Source of the DNA: Nguyenibacter vanlangensis
GTDB lineage: Bacteria; Pseudomonadota; Alphaproteobacteria; Acetobacterales; Acetobacteraceae
Direction of reading: 5' to 3'
NCBI RefSeq assembly: GCF_038719015.1
Contig: NZ_CP152276.1
Coordinates: 2,399,501-2,463,500, forward strand
DNA: 64,000 nucleotides
The translations under genes and the position numbers were made by a program. Position 1 is the stretch's first letter, and each line of letters starts with the position of its first letter. Below, piece by piece: positions 20,797-28,769 of the stretch. The notes beneath the pieces are model-generated. The model searched no databases. It was not told where the DNA came from and was given only the letters and a program-made list of their open reading frames with translations.

Positions 20797-20898
20797 TAGA
20801 GCAGATCCCGTTCAAACGGACTCGTTTGAACGGGTGAAGATGCTCGATAAAATAACAACCTAGAGCCATATCCATGAACCGATATGAATGGATATGGC
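20797..20898 (+). repeat. Structured hairpin repeat, copy P1
   Basis: First hairpin: outer arms GAGCA/TGCTC (20799-20845) enclose a 12-bp perfect stem CCCGTTCAAACG/CGTTTGAACGGG with loop GACT. After a spacer GATAAAATAACAAC comes a second hairpin with arms GCCATATCC (20865-20873) and GGATATGGC (20890-20898). It lies in the gene-free stretch after the royal-jelly-like gene. Related copies are at 28718, 36145, 42987 and 55053. Confidence 0.85.
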
Positions 20899-20953
20899 CC
20901 TGATGAAAGCATCGTAGCGCGCGAAACATCTATGATCGGGTCAAGCGCGTCAA

Positions 20954-21148
20954 CCACCCCGCGCCCCCTCATTTCAATAGCCATGCCCCTCATAACCATA
21001 GCTGCCGCGTGAATTATTGCCGACATTCCCATAACCATCGCCACGGTACTGCCGCGTGCCCCGGTCGCCGTAATCCGGCCCGCAGGCCGTCAGCAGCAGC
21101 AGCCCCACCAGGGGCATGAATTTCAGCATCCGCATCGTTCTCTATCTC
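20954..21148. repeat. Right copy of lipoprotein-locus direct repeat
   Basis: Full-length partner of 11735-11882, in direct orientation. It ends within the last bases of the cytochrome b561 gene, so this is probably the original locus. Recombination between the two copies would excise about 9 kb. Confidence 0.85.
20974..21135 (-). CDS. Small glycine/tyrosine-rich lipoprotein
   Basis: A 53-residue protein beginning MRMLKFMPLVGLLLLTACGP. LLLTAC is a lipobox, so it should be lipid-anchored. The mature part is rich in Gly, Tyr and Arg (DYGDRGTRQYRGDGYGN...GSYGYEGHGY). It follows cytochrome b561 by 6 bases and is likely co-transcribed. A truncated copy is at 11771-11872. Function unknown. Confidence 0.78.
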   Translation of the reverse strand: MRMLKFMPLVGLLLLTACGPDYGDRGTRQYRGDGYGNVGNNSRGSYGYEGHGY

Positions 21149-21717
21149 CACATCCGGCGCAACACACCGTCGCGCAGCACCAGCGCGTGATACAGCGCCG
21201 CCGCCGCATGGCCCAGTGCCGCGATGATGATCACCCAGGCCAGCCAGCCATGCAGACTGCCGAGGCGCTGATGCGCCACTGGCGACATCAGCGCGAAGGG
21301 GAGCGCGAAGGGCGACGCGATCGGCACCCCGAAGGCCACCACCGGCTGCCCGGCCGACCAGCGGGCCAGATATCCTAGGGCGATGACGCCGCCCAGCAGG
21401 ACATAAAGCCCCCCATGGGCCAGGGGCGCCAGCCGCGCGCCCGGGGCCGGACCGGCGGCGAAGCGGATCGCCCGCCCACCCGTCAGCCGCCAGGCCACCC
21501 GGGTCACGAACAACGCCGCCAGCAGCACCCCCAGCGACAGATGCACAGATACGATCGGCCCATGCCAGGCATGGGGCACCCTGTGCATCAATTCGCCCAG
21601 CACGAACTGCGCCAGGATCAGCACGGCACAACTCCAATGCAGCCAGCGCGTCTCCGCACCATAGCGCACCGGCGCCGTCGGCGCCCGCACCGCGTCGATC
21701 ACCTCGAACCCGCTCAT
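21142..21717 (-). CDS. Cytochrome b561 family protein
   Basis: A 191-residue four-helix membrane protein carrying electrons across or within the inner membrane through two b hemes. Likely heme-ligand histidines occur in ETRWLHW (about residue 27), VSVHLSLGV, and near the C terminus in LGSLHGWLAW and ALGHAAAALYH. The ending LRDGVLRRMW is common for this family. It lies between the ABC transporter genes and a small lipoprotein, all on the minus strand. The physiological electron donor and acceptor are unknown. Confidence 0.88.
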   Translation of the reverse strand: MSGFEVIDAVRAPTAPVRYGAETRWLHWSCAVLILAQFVLGELMHRVPHAWHGPIVSVHLSLGVLLAALFVTRVAWRLTGGRAIRFAAGPAPGARLAPLAHGGLYVLLGGVIALGYLARWSAGQPVVAFGVPIASPFALPFALMSPVAHQRLGSLHGWLAWVIIIAALGHAAAALYHALVLRDGVLRRMWR

Positions 21718-21823
21718 GTTCCCTCCACCGCTGTTCCCTCCACTGCGCCACGCACCGGCACCCCGTACAAACCCGCATCTCCGTCGCGCCGGCCATCAGC
21801 ACCGGGCCATCAACGCCGAGCCA

Positions 21824-22615
21824 TCAACGCCGGGCCATCAACAACGTCATCACCGCATCGCCGAACCCGGCCGGATCCCGCCGCGCCGCCGCCAGGTCGG
21901 CCGCGTCCCAGCGACAGGCCACCGCGCCGCCTTCCAGCATGATGGCGGCGGAACAATGGGCCGCGACGCTCTCCAGCGCATGCGTCGCCAGAATCACGCT
22001 GCACGTTCCCGCCCGCACCCGCGCATCGATTATCCGCCGGACCTGCCAGGCGGCCAGCGGGTCCAGCCCGTTCAGCGACTCGTCCAGGATCAGCAGGCGC
22101 GGACTACCCAGCAACGCGGCCAGGATCGCGAATTTCGCCCGCGTGCCCAGCGAACAGGTCTCCAGCGGCACATCCATCCAGCGCGCCAGGTCCAGCACCA
22201 CCACCGGGTCGTCCGCGCCCCAGTCGTCGGGTCGCCCCCAATCGGATCGCCCCCAGTCCGGCCGCGCCAATCCCTTCGCCGAGGCCACCAGCCGCAGATA
22301 ATCCCGCCCGCTCAGCACCATCGGCAGCGCCGCGGGATCGACGGCATATCCCAATGCCCGCCGCGCCCGCACCGGATCGGCCAGCACATCCACCCCATCG
22401 ATCGCCACCTGCCCGGCCAGCGGCGGCACCAGTCCGGACACGGCGCGCAACAGGGTGGATTTGCCCGCGCCATTCGCGCCCAGCAATCCCAGCCACTGCC
22501 CCGGCGGCAGCACCAGGTCGATCCCGCGCAGCACCACTTGCCCGCCATACCCCACCGTCAGGCCGGATACCGCCAGCACGGCATCCATGCGCGCAGCATC
22601 CGCCGCCCCGCTCAT
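21824..22615 (-). CDS. ABC transporter ATP-binding protein
   Basis: A 263-residue ABC ATPase. Walker A is GANGAGKST, and Walker B with the catalytic Glu is PRLLILDES. The signature stretch reads CSLGTRAKFAI (normally LSxGxxxR/K), a weakly matching C-loop, and the switch His is in ILATHALE. There is an odd insert with a repeated DWGR pattern (RPDWGRSDWGRPDDWG) before the signature. The start overlaps the permease stop by 4 bases (ATGA). A good purine-rich ribosome site supports 22615. The exported substrate is unknown. Confidence 0.9.
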   Translation of the reverse strand: MSGAADAARMDAVLAVSGLTVGYGGQVVLRGIDLVLPPGQWLGLLGANGAGKSTLLRAVSGLVPPLAGQVAIDGVDVLADPVRARRALGYAVDPAALPMVLSGRDYLRLVASAKGLARPDWGRSDWGRPDDWGADDPVVVLDLARWMDVPLETCSLGTRAKFAILAALLGSPRLLILDESLNGLDPLAAWQVRRIIDARVRAGTCSVILATHALESVAAHCSAAIMLEGGAVACRWDAADLAAARRDPAGFGDAVMTLLMARR

Positions 22616-23871
22616 CGCACCCCCTCCCCGTCCGGCCGGCCAAGGCGCCCGGGCGTCCCGCCATGATGGAACATCCGTGCCGCGCGGTGCCACAGCCAGG
22701 CCAGCAGCAGGGCGCCCGCCGCCGCCTCGGCCATTCCCAGCCGGGCCCAATTCTCCGCCGCCGCATACAACCCCGCCCCATGGGCCAGAGCCGCCAGGCC
22801 CGGCCGCCCGACAAAATTCACGGCCATCGCCAGATAGACCGCATCCAGCCCCAGCAGGGCCAGCACCGCCGGCAGCACCATCCGCCCGGCACCCGGGCAG
22901 AACGCCAGCCCGACCGCCGCCGCCGCCAGCATGCAGCCCAGCGACAGCACCCCCGGCCCGCGCACCAGCGCCCACACCGCCCGGCCGAAGCGCACCGGCA
23001 GCACCCGCAACGCCACCGCCCCCAACGGCGCGCTGCGCAGCATGACGACGAACAGGACATGCCCCACGGCCACGCCGCTCATGACGGCCAGGGCGGCATC
23101 CCGGCGCACCGCCGCCGCTCCCAGCGCCGCCGCCAGCACCGGCCCTCCGGCCAGCCCCATCCCCAGCCAGGACCGCCGGGCCAGCAACCGCATCCCCCAC
23201 AGGCCCAGCCCGAACGGCCGCGCCAGCACCAGCCAACGCACCGGCGACCACCCACCCCAGGCCGGTCCGATCACGGCAGATCGCCGGGGCGCGTCGCCCG
23301 ATTCCCTGCGCGCCCCTTCGCCGGGCACCTCTTCCCTGGGCGCCCCACCCGCCAACCCGCGCGCCACTCCCACGGGCAGGCAGGCGAACAGGATCGGCAT
23401 CACCGACACCCCCGCTCCCCACCCGGCCACTCCCGTCAAAAAACCCGCAAAGAAGATCGCCAGAAAGCCGGATGCCACGGCGCCGGTCAGCACTGCCATG
23501 CCCATCGCATCCATCCACAACGCCCGCCGCCAATCCCGGGGCGACAGCGGCAGCACGCGCAGCCAGTCCATGGCGGCGTCCCGCCGGGCGGCATTCCCCG
23601 CCATCCGGCCAAGCCCCAAACCGACCGCCGCGTTCACCAGCACCGACAGCAGCAGCGCCGCCGCGCCATGCGCCGCCCATTTGCGCAACGCCACGCCGCC
23701 ATCCCACGCCCCGCCGGCCAGCAATCCCAGCAGGACCATTATGCCCACCGGAAACAACACGGCATCCGACCGCCGCCGCAGCAGCCGCCACGCCACGACC
23801 CGGCACAAACCCCGCCAGCGTGCCCCGATCAGCACACGCGACGCCGGCACGCACGACGCCTCACGCATCAC
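22612..23871 (-). CDS. ABC transporter permease-type membrane protein
   Basis: A 419-residue hydrophobic protein with about ten membrane segments and arginine-rich loops. It is translationally coupled to the ATPase gene, so it is very likely the membrane partner of an export ABC system. The segment MDWLRVLPLSPRDWRRA resembles the coupling region of ABC-2-type permeases. No family was recognised with certainty. A hydrophilic loop in the middle (about 175-205, rich in Glu and Arg) is poorly ordered. Confidence 0.78.
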   Translation of the reverse strand: MMREASCVPASRVLIGARWRGLCRVVAWRLLRRRSDAVLFPVGIMVLLGLLAGGAWDGGVALRKWAAHGAAALLLSVLVNAAVGLGLGRMAGNAARRDAAMDWLRVLPLSPRDWRRALWMDAMGMAVLTGAVASGFLAIFFAGFLTGVAGWGAGVSVMPILFACLPVGVARGLAGGAPREEVPGEGARRESGDAPRRSAVIGPAWGGWSPVRWLVLARPFGLGLWGMRLLARRSWLGMGLAGGPVLAAALGAAAVRRDAALAVMSGVAVGHVLFVVMLRSAPLGAVALRVLPVRFGRAVWALVRGPGVLSLGCMLAAAAVGLAFCPGAGRMVLPAVLALLGLDAVYLAMAVNFVGRPGLAALAHGAGLYAAAENWARLGMAEAAAGALLLAWLWHRAARMFHHGGTPGRLGRPDGEGVR

Positions 23872-24002
23872 AATGCCTCACGGATGGTCCGCGCCGCCAC
23901 GATATCGTAACCCGCCGCCCATGGCTGCCTTACGATGGGATTGAGTGGTTGGTAACTTCACGTCGTCAATGACGTCGTTATTGACGTCGTCAGGAGGCGA
24001 GG

Positions 24003-24155
24003 ATGCGGCAGGAGATCCTGATTGGCGTGGGGCGTCGGCGGCGCTGGTCCGATGAACACAAACTGCAGGTTACCGATACTCTCACGCTGTGCAAGCAGGA
24101 GATCGTTCTTCTCGGCATCGGTCAGATCATGAAGGAGGGACGGCGCCATGCGTAG
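24003..24155 (+). pseudogene. IS66-family TnpA N-terminal remnant
   Basis: The 50-codon frame begins MRQEILIGVGRRRRWSDEHK, the typical N terminus of IS66 accessory protein TnpA, then loses similarity after about 24 residues. On the opposite strand, 24060-24149 reads MAPSLLHDLTDAEKNDLLLA, which resembles the start of an IS66 TnpC, so two broken IS66 ends may meet here. This lies at the left edge of the low-GC stretch 24156-28080. Confidence 0.6.
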
Positions 24156-24211
24156 GATGAATCAAATTCCCGCACGCGCCGCAAGCCCTTCTACCAACCC
24201 AGTGAGCAATT

Positions 24212-24251
24212 CCGACACCATTGCCGGGGTTAAACCCGGCAATGGTGTCGG
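24212..24251. repeat. 17-bp perfect inverted repeat (hairpin)
   Basis: Arms CCGACACCATTGCCGGG and CCCGGCAATGGTGTCGG are perfectly complementary around the 6-base loop GTTAAA. It lies between the IS66 scar and the EamA gene, about 100 bases downstream of the EamA stop. It could be a terminator core (without a clear T-run) or an element end. Confidence 0.75.
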
Positions 24252-24353
24252 TCAGCAACAGCGAGAAATCGGCGGCACAGCAACACCGGGCGATAGCGTC
24301 TTCAACCCGCAGATCCGTCCGAATGAATGGGGCTACCTCTCAACAACTGACAC

Positions 24354-25253
24354 CTAATCGCTATTAGCCAAATCCCCATCACTCAAAGCTCGTGCGCCCT
24401 GTGCAAATGCAATTCCCAACATGACGCAAATTACGACAATACTACCACCGACAATCGCTTGATCGGTCGGCCGCATCCCTAGTATTAACCAGGACCAAAC
24501 AGGCGTCATCGGTGCATCTAAGACATCTATTAATGCCGCCTCCCCCGGTGGAATTCGGCGGGCTCCGATAATAAGAAAGACGCGTCCCAATCCAAGTGTC
24601 ACTGTGCCGAATAGCGCACATGTAGCAATTGATGAGAGATCATTCGGAATTGAAGCCATAAATGGGAATGCAATAACGCTACTTAGCAAGCACGCAATCA
24701 TAGAGGCGACCAACATCGGTGTTGCCTTGTAATTTCTGGCTATCACAATTACTCCCGCAACGCAAATAGACATCAAAAATGCGAGAAGCATAGCAATATA
24801 ATTGGACGAATTTTTATCCCGCCACATCATGATGGCTACACCGATTGCCACGCCTATACCGGAGTACCATAGCGATGTCGACTGTTCTTCACGCAAAAAT
24901 ACCTTTAAGAATATGGCAACAATGATTGGAGTCGTGGCATAAACCACCGCAACGTTGGCTACGGCCCCAATTCTGTAGCCAGCTACAAGACTGACCATCC
25001 CGACAGTGAATAACGTAGCGACCAAAAGCGACGGCCAGGTATAACTTTTTCTGTCGGTGACTCGCTCTTTAGTTAAAAGGCGAGCAACAACCCATATCGC
25101 GGCCGCGCCGAAAATACCGCGAACAAACAAAACGTCCGATAGAGGAAGCTTCACTATCTCGGTGAAAATACCGATTGTACTAAAGGAAACCGCCGACCCC
25201 AACATCAGGATTCGACCCGACCACCTCGCCAATTTCTCGTCTTGAATTCGCAT
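24354..25253 (-). CDS. EamA/DMT-superfamily transporter
   Basis: A 299-residue integral membrane protein with about ten predicted spans in two repeats, as in EamA (DMT) metabolite exporters. Typical pieces are SAVSFSTIGIFTEIVKLPL with LFVRGIFG after it, VVYATTPIIVAIFLKVFLRE and the C-terminal PVWSWLILGMRPTDQAIVGG. Base composition is lower in GC than the core genes, so it was probably transferred together with the FtsX-like permease upstream. Substrate unknown. Confidence 0.86.
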   Translation of the reverse strand: MRIQDEKLARWSGRILMLGSAVSFSTIGIFTEIVKLPLSDVLFVRGIFGAAAIWVVARLLTKERVTDRKSYTWPSLLVATLFTVGMVSLVAGYRIGAVANVAVVYATTPIIVAIFLKVFLREEQSTSLWYSGIGVAIGVAIMMWRDKNSSNYIAMLLAFLMSICVAGVIVIARNYKATPMLVASMIACLLSSVIAFPFMASIPNDLSSIATCALFGTVTLGLGRVFLIIGARRIPPGEAALIDVLDAPMTPVWSWLILGMRPTDQAIVGGSIVVICVMLGIAFAQGARALSDGDLANSD

Positions 25254-25337
25254 GTCTTTTCTCTATTTGACGCCAAGACGATCCACCTCTTCGTGCTGCA
25301 AACTCTGCAATCGCAGATAATGGCCTCGGATGGACTC

Positions 25338-27794
25338 TCAGGGCCTTCGCAACGCGCGAGCCGATTCCATACGGGCAAGGCGAAGCGTCTGCCCGATAAC
25401 AATAAGCGCGGCAAATCCGAGTGTTAAGCCGATTACGACGAGAAAATACGCCGGCGAAAGCGCGATTCGCTGAGAAAAAGTCGAGAGCCATGCGCGCATC
25501 AGACTCCACGCGAACGGGCATGCAATCATGCAAGCAAGCGATACCGGAAAAAGAAAGCCACGCAGCATCAAAATAATGATATCGCCAACTCGGGCACCAA
25601 GAGCTTTGCGGATGCCTATTTCATGCCGACGTTGCACGCTGGAAAGTGAAGCCAAGCCATAGAGACCTATGCCCGCGATCACAAAGGTCATTATTGACCC
25701 AGCTATAGCCAACTTTCCTTGGCGTTGCCCATTCATATAAAATTCTGATGTCCGGTCGGCCACAGTCTCAAAATTTCCCTCGGCGTCGGGGATCAATCTA
25801 TTCCACACAGTTTTGAGGCGCTCCTGCATGTCGCGCGACGCGACGCCAGCGAAACGTATCGTAATAACCGCAGCGGGAATATTCTGCCTGGACTGAAGTA
25901 CAACCAGGGGCCTTACCTTCTCATGGGGCGAGACAAATCGCATATCGTCTTCGACCCCTATAATGTAAAGCCTAGTGGATCCAATCGTTAGAGATTGTCC
26001 AATGGCTGCAGCAGGCGATGCAAATCCCGCCGCTGATACGGTGCGGGAATTGATAATGATATTATAAGGCCCAGGACTGGCTAAAAGTCCGTCCCAACCT
26101 TGGCTGTTGTCCTGCCCATGGAAATTGTCGAACCAGCGTCCAGCAAGAAGGTGAGGAAGATAGACGACGTCATAGCCCCGCGAAATGACATCCGTGAGAA
26201 CATGGATATTTTCTCCACGTGCCGTCTTGGCATCAAAATAGCTGACGGTGGAAACATTTGGTTCCAGGACCGACAGCGTCGCAGCGGTGACGCCTGGGAT
26301 TGCCCTCACAGCGTCGAGAAGCTGATGCTGCACATTTGCATCGCTGGCTGGAATCTGAGGACTGACCAGCAGCCCCTTTGCCGTATAACCCTGATCGGAG
26401 GTCCGGATAAAATTGGCCTGCTTATTAACGACTAAAGTGCATATCGCAATTACAGAGGCGATAGAAAACTGGACCAGAATCAAGACTTTTCTCACCTTGC
26501 CTTCAAGCCGCCCCCCAGACGGCAGGGCCGCGGAGGAGAAGATTATCGCCGGACGATAGGCCGAAAGCACCAATGCCGGATACACTCCGGCGGCAATTCC
26601 GGTCGCGACCGCGGAAATTAATAGAATTAATATTGTATGTTCATAATCAACATTAAGTTTAACACCCACCATGGATGAAATAAACGGTGATACCAACTCG
26701 AAGAAGCTCAATGCCAACACAGCGGAAATCAATGCTTGTAGGATGGACTCTCCCATAAACTGCATGAATAAAGCGGACCTGGTCGCTCCCAATGTCTTGC
26801 GTATCGCGACTTCCCGGGCACGTAACGCGCTCCGCGCGGTAGACAGATTGACAGAGTTTCCTATGGCCAGGATCAACACAAAAATGCCGGTGAGCCCAAG
26901 GCTATCCACGACACCGCGATCAGCACCGTCAGACTTATCTTCCACGACTATATCATGAAAATGGGTTTCCGAGAGCGGTACGAATGTCAGCAGGCTTGTC
27001 TTCTCTGGATGTACACCAAGATTACGATCGTCGTTACCACTATCCGGCCCACTTGCTCGACGGCTCAGAAACGAACTCGTCTGACTCTGAGCGAGGGCCA
27101 TATCAGATGGCCCCCGAAATCTTACGTAGATACTGCCTATTGAGGAACGCCAGCGCGTAAATGCATAGCTCTTTTCCCGAACCCACTGCGGGATGATCAT
27201 CACCGCCTCGGGGTCGATCGTTGTCGCAACCGTTGGCGTCGAAAGAACGCCTGTGACGGTAAGGGCCACCTTTACGCCTTCTTCCATAACTATAATCGAT
27301 CTTCCCAGGACATCACTCTTTCCGAAGATCGCCTTCGCCAGCCTGTCTGACAATACGATACCATCAGGCCGATCCAACGCGTGCGCAGGATCCCCTTGCT
27401 CAAGGGGCAGGGGAATCGTTTTGAAAAACTCGCTGTCAGTTTGCTCGATCGTCCGTGAAAATCGTCGATTGCCTGCTTCGAGTAATACCGACACGGGGCG
27501 ATCCAGTGTCGATGCAGCGAGAAAAGGAAAATCCGCTCGTAAGAACGGCAGAGCGGCGAATGAGAGAATTCCGCTTTCGATAGGTGCATGCCCCGGCACC
27601 TTATAGGTAATATCGACTCGCGCGATTGTTTTTGCATCAGGAACGTTATCATTGAAGCTGTATTCGAAACAAACATATTGCGCCGAGATTATAAAGAAGC
27701 ATAACCCTACCGCCATTCCCAAAATATCTATGAAAAAATACCGAGGATATTGACGCGCTTGACGAATAGTAGCACCGAAGATTGTTTTTAACAT
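25338..27794 (-). CDS. FtsX-like ABC transporter permease (MacB-PCD type), orphan
   Basis: An 818-residue protein with an N-terminal membrane span, a large periplasmic MacB-type domain, then a block of three spans (about 295-430), a second periplasmic domain and three C-terminal spans. The RAREVAIRKTLGATR and RRHEIGIRKALGARVGDI motifs after the first spans of each FtsX unit are diagnostic. This is the duplicated FtsX layout. No ATPase gene adjoins it. The low GC content and the IS66 scar nearby suggest lateral transfer with the EamA gene. Confidence 0.88.
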   Translation of the reverse strand: MLKTIFGATIRQARQYPRYFFIDILGMAVGLCFFIISAQYVCFEYSFNDNVPDAKTIARVDITYKVPGHAPIESGILSFAALPFLRADFPFLAASTLDRPVSVLLEAGNRRFSRTIEQTDSEFFKTIPLPLEQGDPAHALDRPDGIVLSDRLAKAIFGKSDVLGRSIIVMEEGVKVALTVTGVLSTPTVATTIDPEAVMIIPQWVREKSYAFTRWRSSIGSIYVRFRGPSDMALAQSQTSSFLSRRASGPDSGNDDRNLGVHPEKTSLLTFVPLSETHFHDIVVEDKSDGADRGVVDSLGLTGIFVLILAIGNSVNLSTARSALRAREVAIRKTLGATRSALFMQFMGESILQALISAVLALSFFELVSPFISSMVGVKLNVDYEHTILILLISAVATGIAAGVYPALVLSAYRPAIIFSSAALPSGGRLEGKVRKVLILVQFSIASVIAICTLVVNKQANFIRTSDQGYTAKGLLVSPQIPASDANVQHQLLDAVRAIPGVTAATLSVLEPNVSTVSYFDAKTARGENIHVLTDVISRGYDVVYLPHLLAGRWFDNFHGQDNSQGWDGLLASPGPYNIIINSRTVSAAGFASPAAAIGQSLTIGSTRLYIIGVEDDMRFVSPHEKVRPLVVLQSRQNIPAAVITIRFAGVASRDMQERLKTVWNRLIPDAEGNFETVADRTSEFYMNGQRQGKLAIAGSIMTFVIAGIGLYGLASLSSVQRRHEIGIRKALGARVGDIIILMLRGFLFPVSLACMIACPFAWSLMRAWLSTFSQRIALSPAYFLVVIGLTLGFAALIVIGQTLRLARMESARALRRP

Positions 27795-28080
27795 AGGATA
27801 ACTCCTCGCCGCTCCTCAAATTTCTGCGCCAGCATTCAGCGTTTGGAAAAATTCTCGTACTGTACGCAATGATACATGAAAATGGCGATCGAGGAAGCCG
27901 ATGACGGCAGGTGTTTCATATGTGACGATCACTATCGTTTGATATTTATTCTTTGATTAAAAATGTATTTATAAAGTAATCTTGGACATCCTCCATTCAA
28001 AGGCGTAGCCGGCTCATAAAAAGATATTATATTTGCTCCGAATATTAGGAATCTTGCCAGCGGCCCTGGATTACGATGTC
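27795..28080. other. AT-rich gene-free boundary of the low-GC segment
   Basis: This 286-base AT-rich stretch lies between the FtsX-like gene start and the kinase-like gene stop. No gene was recognised. It probably holds the promoter of the FtsX-like gene and the right end of the transferred segment. Confidence 0.5.
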
Positions 28081-28626
28081 TCACCCATGATGTCCGACCC
28101 ACGCCGCGATCGCGGCAGCGCACCGCTCCGGCGCCAGGTCCGTATTGTCGAACCATCGCCGATCGGTCGCGCCGTCATCGAACAGCACGCGCGTGGCCAT
28201 CGCGGCGGCCAGCGCGGCCGGGTCATGCATCTTGTCCGCCGCCACGCGCCCCGCCGTTCCCAACCGCCGCGCCCGCGCCTCCGGCGAACAGGTCAGGGTC
28301 GCCGAAAACAACGCACACCCTCGTAGCGCGGCAAGATCGATGACCGCCCGCCAGGTCTCTTCCGGAAACGAACTGCCGCCACCGCGCGTCACGACATTCG
28401 TCAACACCACCGGAACCTCGGGCGGCAGTTCCAGGATCCGCGCAAAGGCAACGGCCCGGACCGCGCGCACGGTCTCGTAAAAGGCCGCGCTGCCGCGCTC
28501 GGTCACCGCATAGCCCACGTTCAGGATCGTATGATTATCGAGAAGCCGCGCCCCCAACAGCCCGGCCAAACACCGCCCCACGGTCAGCTTGCCCGATCCG
28601 GGCCAGCCATTCAGATGAATCAGCAT
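28081..28626 (-). CDS. Small P-loop kinase-like protein (AAA_33/shikimate-kinase-like)
   Basis: A 181-residue P-loop protein beginning MLIHLNGWPGSGKLTVGRCL, with Walker A GWPGSGKLT. The downstream LLDNHTILN and TCSPEARARRL patterns fit the group of small nucleoside- or antibiotic-kinase-like proteins of unknown substrate. The ATP loop has Leu where Ser or Thr usually follows Lys (GKLT), as in several relatives. Start 28626 is preferred; the longer frame to 28746 runs through a hairpin repeat. It follows the TonB receptor on the same strand. Confidence 0.76.
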   Translation of the reverse strand: MLIHLNGWPGSGKLTVGRCLAGLLGARLLDNHTILNVGYAVTERGSAAFYETVRAVRAVAFARILELPPEVPVVLTNVVTRGGGSSFPEETWRAVIDLAALRGCALFSATLTCSPEARARRLGTAGRVAADKMHDPAALAAAMATRVLFDDGATDRRWFDNTDLAPERCAAAIAAWVGHHG

Positions 28627-28717
28627 CGTCACGTCCCCCGCGCCCGCCCGGATCTCCCCGGACTCCAACGTCGACGAATACCAAAAAGGGCCGATCCATA
28701 CCGGACCGGCCCTGCAC

Positions 28718-28762
28718 GAGCGCCATATCCGATCAGATGATTCCACCCGATCGGATGATGCA
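28718..28762 (-). repeat. Structured hairpin repeat, copy P6 (reverse orientation)
   Basis: Read on the minus strand, the stem is ATCCGATCGGGTG / CATCTGATCGGAT around loop GAAT. Two positions are G-T wobbles, so the pairing would be kept in RNA. The flanks (GCATC ... GCGCTC) match copy P3 at 42987. It lies between the TonB receptor stop and the kinase-like gene. Confidence 0.7.
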
Positions 28763-28769
28763 GGAACGT

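Noticed and set aside
21824..23854. Single 676-codon frame spanning permease and ATPase region
   Set aside because: Only its C-terminal 263 codons are the real ABC ATPase (start 22615); the upstream part is out of frame with the permease, which is encoded in another frame.
24148..24357. Short plus-strand frame of 69 codons through the 17-bp hairpin
   Set aside because: It crosses a perfect palindrome, has no family similarity and overlaps the EamA stop.
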